From JAZNUH01 sp045592225 (lineage in GTDB: Bacteria; Bacillota; Clostridia; UMGS1883; UMGS1540): a DNA stretch of 28,698 bases. The position numbers and the translations under genes were made by a program. The stretch is from positions 1-28,698 of the forward strand of contig JAZNUH010000137.1 of NCBI GenBank assembly GCA_045592225.1, given 5' to 3'. Below are positions 21,926-28,698 of the stretch, one piece after another. A model generated the notes under the pieces. The model was not told the DNA's origin. It did no database searches and was given only the letters and a program-made list of their open reading frames with translations. Position 1 is the stretch's first letter, and each line of letters begins with the position of its first letter.

Positions 21926-23662
21926 ATGGAAATGGTTAATGTTATAATAAACGGAAAAAGCATAAGCGTTCCCAAAAACTACACCGTTCTGGAAGCGGCT
22001 CGTGCAGCTAATATAGACATTCCCACCCTTTGTTATCTGAAGGATGTAAGTCAGACCGGCTCATGCAGAATGTGCGTAGTAGAAGTTAAGGGCGCAAGAA
22101 GCCTGCAGGCAGCTTGTGTATACCCTGTATCCGAGGGACTTGAAGTTAAAACAAACACACCTGCTGTAAGAAAGGCAAGACGTGTAAATCTTGAACTGCT
22201 CCTGTCCGACCATGACAGAAAGTGTTTAACCTGTGCACGTAACAGAAACTGCGAACTGCAAAAGCTCAGTGAAGAACTGGGAATCACAGATATAGAATAT
22301 CAGGGCAGCATGAATCAGTACGAAGTAGATGATTTGTCACCCTCTATCGTAAGAGATAATAATAAATGTATTCTTTGCCGTCGCTGTGTAAGTGTATGTA
22401 AGAATATACAGACAGTTGGCGTTATCGATGCAGTTGAACGTGGTTTTAAAACCACAATCGCTTCTGCGTTTGGTAAATCCCTGGGCGAAGTTGCATGTGT
22501 AAACTGCGGCCAGTGTATTACAGCCTGCCCCGTTGGCGCTCTCCGTGAAAAGGACAGCACAGACGAAGTATGGGATGCACTTGCAGATGAAACAAAGCAT
22601 GTAGTTGTACAGACAGCTCCTGCTGTTCGTGCAGCTCTGGGCGAAGAATTCGGTCTTGAAATCGGCACTCCCTGTACAGGCAAGATGGTTGCATCTCTCC
22701 GTGCCCTGGGCTTTGACAAGGTGTTTGATACCGATACAGGCGCTGACGTAACCATTATGGAAGAAGGAACAGAACTTCTTGACAGAATTCAGAACGGCGG
22801 CAAGCTGCCTATGATTACTTCCTGCAGCCCCGGCTGGATTAAGTTCTGCGAACACAACTTCCCCGATTTCCTTGACAATCTGTCAACATGCAAATCACCT
22901 CACGAAATGTTCGGTGCGCTGATTAAGAGCTACTATGCAGACAAAATGGGTATTGACCCTGCAAGCATTTACGTTGTATCTGTAATGCCCTGCGTAGCTA
23001 AAAAGTTTGAAGCAAACCGCCCCGAAATGGGTGAGGAATACAGAGATGTTGATGCGGTTATTTCAACACGCGAGCTTGCTAAAATGATTAAGCAGGCAGG
23101 CATTAAGTTTAACGAGCTTGCAGACGAAGAATTTGATGCTCCCTTTGGCGAAGCTACAGGCGCAGCAGTTATCTTCGGTGCTACCGGCGGTGTTATGGAG
23201 GCGGCACTCAGAACAGTTGCTGAAATATTAAACGGCAAAGAGCTTGAAAATATCGAATTTGAAGCGGTGCGCGGAACAGACGGTATTAAAGAAGCTACAG
23301 TTAATATGGGCGGCAAGGATGTTCGTGTTGCCATCGCTCACGGTCTTGGTAATGCACGCACACTGCTTGAAAACATAAGAGCAGGCAAAGCAAACTACGA
23401 ATTTATTGAAATTATGGCTTGTCCCGGCGGTTGTGTAACAGGTGGCGGTCAGCCCATAAGAAGTGCAAAAACACGTATGGATGTTGACCTTAAGACTGAA
23501 AGAGCAAAGGCTCTCTACACAGAGGACAAGAACCTCAAGCTGAGAAAGAGCCACGAAAACCCCGTAGTTAAAAAGCTGTACGAGGAATTCCTCGAAAAGC
23601 CCGGCTCACATAAATCTCACGAATTACTGCATACTCACTATACAGCAAGAGATAAATTCTAG
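21926..23662 (+). CDS. hydA: [FeFe] hydrogenase catalytic subunit HydA
   Basis: A 578-aa catalytic subunit. N-terminal [2Fe-2S] domain (IPTLCYLKDVSQTGSCRMC); the His-ligated [4Fe-4S] site HDRKCLTCARNRNC; two ferredoxin clusters (CILCRRCVSVC, CVNCGQCITACP); the H-cluster domain with L1 TSCSPGW (298-304), L2 VMPCVAKKFE (C356) and L3 EIMACPGGCVTGGGQP (C499, C503). L1 has Ser in place of the second Cys of TSCCPxW. The SD AGGAGGG precedes ATG 21926. It is last in the operon, before a strong terminator. It works with HydB and HydC to make H2 from NADH plus reduced ferredoxin, or to oxidise H2. Confidence 0.96.
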   Translation: MEMVNVIINGKSISVPKNYTVLEAARAANIDIPTLCYLKDVSQTGSCRMCVVEVKGARSLQAACVYPVSEGLEVKTNTPAVRKARRVNLELLLSDHDRKCLTCARNRNCELQKLSEELGITDIEYQGSMNQYEVDDLSPSIVRDNNKCILCRRCVSVCKNIQTVGVIDAVERGFKTTIASAFGKSLGEVACVNCGQCITACPVGALREKDSTDEVWDALADETKHVVVQTAPAVRAALGEEFGLEIGTPCTGKMVASLRALGFDKVFDTDTGADVTIMEEGTELLDRIQNGGKLPMITSCSPGWIKFCEHNFPDFLDNLSTCKSPHEMFGALIKSYYADKMGIDPASIYVVSVMPCVAKKFEANRPEMGEEYRDVDAVISTRELAKMIKQAGIKFNELADEEFDAPFGEATGAAVIFGATGGVMEAALRTVAEILNGKELENIEFEAVRGTDGIKEATVNMGGKDVRVAIAHGLGNARTLLENIRAGKANYEFIEIMACPGGCVTGGGQPIRSAKTRMDVDLKTERAKALYTEDKNLKLRKSHENPVVKKLYEEFLEKPGSHKSHELLHTHYTARDKF

Positions 23663-23677
23663 TAAAAAATATTGTGG

Positions 23678-23711
23678 CAGAGACACTTCTTTATGAAGTG
23701 TCTCTGTTTTT
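23678..23711 (+). terminator. Hydrogenase operon terminator
   Basis: CAGAGACACTTC (23678-23689) and GAAGTGTCTCTG (23695-23706) form a perfect 12-bp stem with a 5-nt loop, then five Ts. It starts 15 nt after the hydA stop. Confidence 0.92.
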
Positions 23712-24062
23712 ATGAAAAAAACCAGAGGGATAAATTCAGCATTTTGCACTCCAAAGTAGCCACCGACCTCTGAAAAAGGTTGAAAAATGTGCACTTTTGG
23801 ACTTGGGAAAAATTTTCTTTCAAAAAAGATTGTCGATTTTATGTAAACCATTGACAAGAAATTTTGTAAAGGATATAATATATTTGCATTGTACTATATT
23901 TTGGCAGGTTTATATCAAAAAAACCTGCACAAGTCGGAGTTTTTGATGAAAATAGACAGCTTTGTTTTTGGTAAAAACTGCGACTTGACGTGCGAAAGCA
24001 CAACCCTTAAATCCTGTTTATGACAGGTAAATCAAACATGAAATTTATTTGGAGGGATAAAC
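23707..24062 (+). other. Gene-free stretch: promoter and long structured leader of the secreted protein
   Basis: There is no coding sequence here. The first ~140 bp hold nothing recognised. Then come the promoter (23851-23879) and a ~175-nt leader with three hairpins: GCAGGTTT/AAACCTGC (23904-23911 and 23921-23928, perfect 8 bp); a 14-bp stem with one mismatch (23931-23944 and 23973-23986); and GTGC-GAAA-GCAC near 23990-24001. A last small CCTGT/ACAGG pair lies near 24013-24027, before the SD GGAGGG. I recognise no known riboswitch class. Confidence 0.7.
23851..23879 (+). promoter_or_regulatory. Consensus promoter of the first secreted protein
   Basis: TTGACA (23851-23856), 17 bp, TATAAT (23874-23879), full consensus. 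It is 183 bp before the start codon. Confidence 0.9.
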
Positions 24063-27000
24063 ATGAAAAAACTTTTGGCAATAGCATTAACAGTAGCTAT
24101 GCTGCTTACATGCTTTATTGCAATGCCTGTTTCGGCTTCAACAGAAACACCGGTAAACCTTATAGTGAACGGTGACTTTGAAGCAGATACTGCAGGTGAA
24201 GACTCGGTATTGCCGGGTGCTGCAAACGTAACCACAATTACCGGCTGGACACAGATGCTGGAAACCAACAAAGTCATTCTTGCACAACGTGCAGGAGGTA
24301 CCAACTGGGTAAAGGCTTATAATGATATTATGGGCGGTTTTACTCAAAATCCGAACCAACTTCCTGAAGGTGTAACTGTATCCGGATATGACTTACCTGA
24401 CGGCGTCGGTCTTACTCAGACAGTTACAATTGATACCAACGCAGAATGGTACACAAACTATGAAAATTATACTTACAATCTTACTTACGACGCACACAAA
24501 GAAGGTTCGGTATGGAGAGGAAGGGTTATTGCTACTGTGACAGGTGCTGACGGAACAGCGATAACCAAAGATATAACTCCGGACGATATAGGAACTCCCA
24601 ATGCGTATAATAGCGGTGTGAGTGTGAGCCTTGAAAATATTACTAAAGTTCTCGGACAGAGTATAGCATCTATAAAGCTTGATTTAACTGCAGCCGGACG
24701 TTGGGGATTCCAGGGATATGATAATGTTGTTCTTTCTCCTGTTCGTATTGAGGAAAAAGAAAATGTTATGCCCAATGGTGACCTTGCTTCTGTTACAGTT
24801 AATGAAGAAACAGGTGTAACATCTATTGATGGTTGGGGCAATGTAGCTGAAGGAAAGGTTGAAAGTGTTGAAAAAACAGACGGCAGCGGAGACCGTTATG
24901 TTGTTATTCATAAGGGTAGCGCCGTAGAGCGTGATTTTACCGGCGGCACACCCGGTCAGACATACCTGCTTGAAATCAGATACAAAGCAGCAGCAAAAAG
25001 TGATGCTCTGCTGAATGTACACTCCAACTCATCTTATGATAAGTTTTATGCTGAAGAAACTGCTCCTGCAAACACAACAGCCGATGCAATTGCAACAGCT
25101 GAGTGGGCAACATGGAGAAGAATAGTACGCGTTAACGACGGAAAAACCGGATTTAAAATTACACTCAGAAACCACCCCTCCGGCTCGGGTGCGCCCGTGT
25201 ACTATGATGATGTAAAGCTTACATTACTTGAAGATTTTGATGCTTCAAATCTCGTGCTTAATGGAGATTTTAGTTATGATAAATTAGGCACAGAGGTTGC
25301 AATGCACTGGTCGCAGACAAATGCTCAGAGAGCAACAGTAAAGCTTGTTTCTGATATTTCTTCCAATACTACAGTAAAAACTCTTTTGGCAGCATACGGT
25401 GGAGATGACCCCGGTGACAGCGGAGAAGAATTGCATGCAAGTGAAACATTAGTACAGTCAATTAGGATTTATCCTAACAATGATTTGTATAAGAATCAGA
25501 AAAATTACGATTTTAAATTGACATTCAATGCATTCCGTGGTGCAAATGATACATACACAGCAGACGGTGCAACAAAGACACATGAACGCAGAATGTCAGT
25601 AAGGGTTATCGCTGCGAGTGGCGACAATAATTCCAAGACATCAAGGAACATGGCTGCAAGAGAATATATATGCAAAACCGATTTTGTATTTAACGAAAAC
25701 ACATGGAACAGCGGTTCAATTGATATAACCCCGCTGATAGAAGCATTAGGCGGTACGGCAGTGAAAATTGACCTTAACATCTACATGGATTACTGCACAG
25801 CAATTACCGACATTAAGCTGTTAGCTACCCAGAAGGCAGCTGAAACAGCAAAGACAAACCTTTTGGCAAACGGCGGATTTGAAACAGGCGCTGAGGGCTG
25901 GACAGCAGAGGGAACATCTGCTGCGATAGTAACCACAGCAGCAGTAAGCGCAGTAGAAGGCTCAAGCTATGCTACAATTCCTGCGAACGCATCGGCAACC
26001 GCTACAATTGCTGCAGACAAGGCCGCTGCAGGCAAAGCATATGTTTTAAGAGGTCTGTACATGCAGACAGGTGCAGATGCACGCATTGAAATTACATCTG
26101 TTGCAACCGGAAAGCTTCTTCTCTCACAGAAGCTTGGTGAACAGAGCAGCTGGTCAATAATTAAAAAGCCCTTCATGCTCGGAACAGAGGATACAAATGG
26201 TGTGGCAGTTAAGCTGATAAACGGTGCAGATGCAAATAATGCAATGTTTGACGATCTTCGCATATATGAAATAGCTGGTTATGCACAGGGAGATAACCTT
26301 GTTGTAAACGGCGATTTTGAAATGGATTCTGTAAATGGACAGATGGACATCGTTGGTTGGACAAACGAAAAATTAAACGAAGGTAGACCTGCGTACATAA
26401 AGACAACAAACGGAGAAACAAGAGCAGACGGAACCGCTTATGCTGGTGGTAAGGGCGTTGAAGTGGCAGTGTCTTCGGGTTTATTACAGTCGGTATCTGT
26501 TAATGACTACAATTCCTTTGACGGAGAAAACTACAACTTTGTTCTTTCCTGGGATATGCATTATTATAACGGCGGTTTTCAGTCGGTTTGGGTACGTGTA
26601 AGATTTGCTGATGGAACAAGCAAAGAAAATACGATATCAAATATAAGAGATACTTATCCCTTTACAGCGACATACACCGCACAGACGCAGTACCCGGCTG
26701 AGTTGTGGAAGTGGAATCATCACGAGTATGATATGTCTCATCTTACAAAGTCAACAACAAGTCCAATTGAGTTTATTGACGTGCGTCTCGTGGGAAGCGG
26801 TGCTTCATGTGCGTATGACAACATTGAACTTAAGGTTCTCAAAAATGACGTAAGTGTTGTTGATGCTGACGGTGCAGAGGTTACAGAAATTACAACAAAC
26901 GAATCTGCTGCATATTCTGCAAAGCCTGTATATTACGGCGCAACAGAAGGCGTAACAGCTTATCTGGCTATTTACAGAATAGGAGAAGACGGCAAACTTC

Positions 27001-27158
27001 GTTTGGTAAAAGTTGATAGCGGAGCCGTTGCAACAAACGGCGGAGAAAATGCACCTGTTACAATTGAAGGCGTTAATGCTGTGGCAGGCTCAACAGTTGT
27101 TAAAGCATTTATCTGGGGTGGAGACATCGATCCTATTGTAAGTAAGACAATCGACTAA
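24063..27158 (+). CDS. Large secreted multi-module protein with CBM4/9-like repeats
   Basis: A 1031-aa exported protein of unknown substrate. Signal peptide MKKLLAIALTVAMLLTCFIAMPVSA with likely cleavage after VSA (residue 25). The mature part has five modules that start alike: NLIVNGDFE (~32), VMPNGDLAS (~235), NLVLNGDFS (~395), NLLANGGFE (~598) and NLVVNGDFE (~744), each followed by a GW or HW motif (TITGWTQ, SIDGWGN, AMHWSQ, AEGWTAE, IVGWTNE). That is the pattern of CBM4/9-type beta-sandwich carbohydrate-binding domains. Residues ~930-1031 are a different beta-rich end domain (AYLAIYRIGEDGKL...AGSTVVKAFIWGG). There is no catalytic domain, SLH repeat or LPXTG motif. It is monocistronic with its own promoter and terminator, and paralogous to 27628 onward. 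Confidence 0.85.
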   Translation: MKKLLAIALTVAMLLTCFIAMPVSASTETPVNLIVNGDFEADTAGEDSVLPGAANVTTITGWTQMLETNKVILAQRAGGTNWVKAYNDIMGGFTQNPNQLPEGVTVSGYDLPDGVGLTQTVTIDTNAEWYTNYENYTYNLTYDAHKEGSVWRGRVIATVTGADGTAITKDITPDDIGTPNAYNSGVSVSLENITKVLGQSIASIKLDLTAAGRWGFQGYDNVVLSPVRIEEKENVMPNGDLASVTVNEETGVTSIDGWGNVAEGKVESVEKTDGSGDRYVVIHKGSAVERDFTGGTPGQTYLLEIRYKAAAKSDALLNVHSNSSYDKFYAEETAPANTTADAIATAEWATWRRIVRVNDGKTGFKITLRNHPSGSGAPVYYDDVKLTLLEDFDASNLVLNGDFSYDKLGTEVAMHWSQTNAQRATVKLVSDISSNTTVKTLLAAYGGDDPGDSGEELHASETLVQSIRIYPNNDLYKNQKNYDFKLTFNAFRGANDTYTADGATKTHERRMSVRVIAASGDNNSKTSRNMAAREYICKTDFVFNENTWNSGSIDITPLIEALGGTAVKIDLNIYMDYCTAITDIKLLATQKAAETAKTNLLANGGFETGAEGWTAEGTSAAIVTTAAVSAVEGSSYATIPANASATATIAADKAAAGKAYVLRGLYMQTGADARIEITSVATGKLLLSQKLGEQSSWSIIKKPFMLGTEDTNGVAVKLINGADANNAMFDDLRIYEIAGYAQGDNLVVNGDFEMDSVNGQMDIVGWTNEKLNEGRPAYIKTTNGETRADGTAYAGGKGVEVAVSSGLLQSVSVNDYNSFDGENYNFVLSWDMHYYNGGFQSVWVRVRFADGTSKENTISNIRDTYPFTATYTAQTQYPAELWKWNHHEYDMSHLTKSTTSPIEFIDVRLVGSGASCAYDNIELKVLKNDVSVVDADGAEVTEITTNESAAYSAKPVYYGATEGVTAYLAIYRIGEDGKLRLVKVDSGAVATNGGENAPVTIEGVNAVAGSTVVKAFIWGGDIDPIVSKTID

Positions 27159-27171
27159 TTCCTTTAAATTT

Positions 27172-27203
27172 AAAACCCGACAGAGAAATCTGTCGGGTTT
27201 TTT
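27172..27203 (+). terminator. Terminator after the first secreted protein
   Basis: A 13-bp perfect stem (27172-27184 and 27189-27201) with a GAAA tetraloop, ending in a T run. Strong. Confidence 0.95.
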
Positions 27204-27289
27204 GTGTTTTATCGGGAGAGCGTGGGTAAGGAACCCCGACTCCAAGCTGCATACCACCCCACTGCAGGGAACGACCTGCGTGTACAATA

Positions 27290-27347
27290 TAGGGGGCGAT
27301 GCCCTTTACCGCCCCAAAGACGGAAAGATGCGGGCATCGCCCCCCTA
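27290..27347. repeat. GC-rich palindromic element (REP-like)
   Basis: Left arm TAGGGGGCGATGCCC (27290-27304) and right arm GGGCATCGCCCCCCTA (27332-27347) are inverted copies, differing only by one extra C. The 27-nt middle holds CCGCCCC and a smaller CCG/CGG pair. Arms of this kind (GGGCGATGCCC) are reminiscent of dispersed palindromic repeats in clostridial chromosomes; copy number cannot be seen from one window. It lies after a terminator and before a promoter, where such elements can insert without harm. Confidence 0.6.
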
Positions 27348-27423
27348 CTTACAATGCTTTTATACGTGCTTGTACAAAAAACGAAAAAGCGGGTTAATCT
27401 TATGAAAAAAATCGAGTATTTAC

Positions 27424-27452
27424 TTGACAGGGAGAATTTATAGGAGTATAAT
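27424..27452 (+). promoter_or_regulatory. Consensus promoter of the second secreted protein
   Basis: TTGACA (27424-27429), 17 bp, TATAAT (27447-27452). It lies 175 bp before the start codon, similar to the arrangement of the first secreted gene. Confidence 0.88.
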
Positions 27453-27627
27453 AAATTGTGTATATAAAATACCATAGTTTTTTGTGCACAAATAACAACA
27501 AAACCTGCGAAAAAGCACAAAAAAGGCTGCGTTTATCCACTTTTGACTTGAGATTAAAATGTGCGGAGCACTTTTAATAAATTCTGCAGACGCGGAAAAT
27601 AAAAATATTTAATGGAGGGATTTTCAC

Positions 27628-28698
27628 ATGAAAAAAGTATTAGCAATGGTTATGACAGTAGCTATGTTACTTACTTGCATGGTTGCAATGCCCGTTATGG
27701 CAGACGAACTTGCAGAGAGTGTAGCAATCGCTATTGTTAACCCTTCCTTTGAGCTTGATGAACCCGGCAAAACAATTACCGGTTGGACAAAGGGCTACGA
27801 AGAAGCTGAAGGCGCAGTTACATGGGAAGTAAAAGGTGGCACAGGTGTAACTGAAGGCGAAAAAATGATAGGTATTGGCGGCTCTAACGGCGGCAACAAA
27901 TGGCTGAGCCAGGAAGTTGCTATTCCTGCAGATTTAGCTCCCAATATGGCAAGCTACAAATGGACTTTCAAAAACTGGAACACCTACTGCACATACCTTA
28001 AGCTTAGTGTTTACGGCGCAGAAGGCACAGATCCTGTTGTAATGGAATTTAACGACTTTGATTTAAGAGCATCAGCAGTTCATGAATCCAATCTGGACGT
28101 TACAGCAGCTATGACAGCTGTTGCAAACCCCACAAAGGTTGAAATTTCAATCGGTGCACACAACAACGGTGGTACATATGACCAGATAAGCCTTACAGGT
28201 ATTCTGACAACTGCTTCCATCGCAACAAACGGCGGACTTGAAGAAGTTAATGAAGACGGCACTCTTGTTGACTGGACTATTGGTACAACAGGCGGCGCAC
28301 CCGCATACCCTGTTTCTTCCCACGTGGTTGACGAAGAAGCAAACAACAGCTATGTTGTAGTTGCACAGGAAAAGAACGATGAAGGCGGAAACACAGGTAA
28401 AGCAGGCGTTTTAGGCAGAGAAATGATGCTTGATGATAACGCAAAATACCTGCTCAGTGTTAAATATAAAGCAATTGCAACAACCGATGCTTTGGTAAAA
28501 TTCAGCGTAATTCCTGACGGTTGGTTGCCTGTTATTGAAGAGGCACTCCCTGTTTCTGATGCAGAAGCTACATCTCTCGAAGAAGCTGAATGGGCTACCT
28601 TCGAAAAAATATTTACAATAAAAGATTATTCAGGCGACACAGTAAAGGTTGACCTGGCATTCCGTGCACATCCCTGGGGTACAGCAGGTGCCTGGTAT
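27628..28698 (+). CDS. Second secreted multi-module protein, paralogue of 24063-27158 (3' partial)
   Basis: 357 codons are visible and the frame is still open at the window end. Signal peptide MKKVLAMVMTVAMLLTCMVAMPVMA, near-identical to that of the preceding gene. First module AIAIVNPSFELDEPGKTITGWTKG (N-S-F-E with GW) and second ATNGGLEEVNEDGTLVDWTIGT. The stretch YLLSVKYKAIATTDALVKF...EEAEWATFEKIF matches YLLEIRYKAAAKSDALLNV...ATAEWATWRRIV in the first protein, proving a common origin. The SD GGAGGG lies before ATG 27628. Expected role: secreted or cell-surface carbohydrate binding. Confidence 0.85.
   Translation, partial: MKKVLAMVMTVAMLLTCMVAMPVMADELAESVAIAIVNPSFELDEPGKTITGWTKGYEEAEGAVTWEVKGGTGVTEGEKMIGIGGSNGGNKWLSQEVAIPADLAPNMASYKWTFKNWNTYCTYLKLSVYGAEGTDPVVMEFNDFDLRASAVHESNLDVTAAMTAVANPTKVEISIGAHNNGGTYDQISLTGILTTASIATNGGLEEVNEDGTLVDWTIGTTGGAPAYPVSSHVVDEEANNSYVVVAQEKNDEGGNTGKAGVLGREMMLDDNAKYLLSVKYKAIATTDALVKFSVIPDGWLPVIEEALPVSDAEATSLEEAEWATFEKIFTIKDYSGDTVKVDLAFRAHPWGTAGAWY

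Larger units (their letters stand above)
27159..27627 (+). other. Gene-free stretch between the two secreted protein genes
   Basis: In order: terminator (27172-27203); a GC-rich stretch, about 27215-27350, unlike the AT-rich surroundings, with a palindromic repeat; then the promoter (27424-27452) and a ~170-nt leader. Small open frames across the GC-rich part have no SD and no recognisable protein. The leader hairpin at 27553-27578 (ATTAAAA/TTTTAAT plus GTGC/GCAC around GGA, with one bulged T) precedes the SD GGAGGG near 27614. Confidence 0.7.

Noticed and set aside
24063..24140. Lipoprotein signal (LLTC) in the two secreted proteins
   Set aside because: The residue before Cys is Thr, not Gly/Ala/Ser, and an AxA-like site (VSA or VMA) follows; a standard signal peptidase I site fits better.
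27202..27520. Small open frames on both strands in the GC-rich intergenic stretch
   Set aside because: No SD and no protein resemblance; they are produced by the palindromic element and terminator sequence.

Overview
The window looks like chromosome of a strictly anaerobic, low-to-mid GC Clostridia-type bacterium (Bacillota), probably close to the Ruminococcaceae/Oscillospirales; the exact taxon is inference. The grounds are a trimeric electron-bifurcating [FeFe] hydrogenase with its clostridial accessory genes, purine-rich Shine-Dalgarno (SD) sequences before almost every gene, near-consensus sigma-A promoters (TTGACA, mostly 17 bp, TATAAT), Firmicutes-style L1 and L10 mRNA leaders, and a Rex-like operator.

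Layout. 1-541: 3' end of a 23S rRNA gene and a complete 5S rRNA, then a terminator. 642-4442 (minus): a two-gene operon (DNA-binding/ankyrin-like regulator plus a 57-residue acidic protein) behind a consensus promoter overlapped by a perfect palindrome; a metallo-beta-lactamase-fold hydrolase; a slightly divergent enolase. 4560-5276: an SDR oxidoreductase divergent from eno. 5412-8815: the information block rpmG-secE-nusG-rplK-rplA, then rplJ-rplL behind its own promoter and L10 leader. rplK and rplA each carry a mimic of the 23S L1-binding site. The block ends in a strong terminator and rpoBC does not follow. 8926-11125: two half-size CHR transporters overlapping an iron-sulfur aldo/keto reductase. 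11135-13495 (minus): feoA-feoB ferrous iron uptake. 13631-15282: an alpha/beta hydrolase and a DUF368 (PopT-type) membrane protein.

15440-23662 is the most distinctive region, ten genes on the plus strand. The first five look like a sensing/signalling unit: DRTGG protein, RsbW-like ATPase, HydS-type [FeFe]-hydrogenase homologue with a changed active-site loop, second DRTGG protein, PHP phosphoesterase. An internal promoter with a Rex-box-like site then precedes the catalytic unit: HydC (NuoE-like), GHKL ATPase, thioredoxin-like ferredoxin with one Cys missing, HydB (NuoF-like) and HydA. Together they would let H2 and NADH status adjust expression or activity of the hydrogenase that re-oxidises ferredoxin and NADH during fermentation.

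24063-28698: two consecutive, clearly paralogous secreted proteins built of repeated 'NGDFE...GW' beta-sandwich (CBM4/9-like) modules, each behind its own consensus promoter and a long structured leader. The second runs off the window. A GC-rich palindromic element that looks like a dispersed repeat lies between them. No CRISPR array, tRNA gene, transposase or phage gene was seen.
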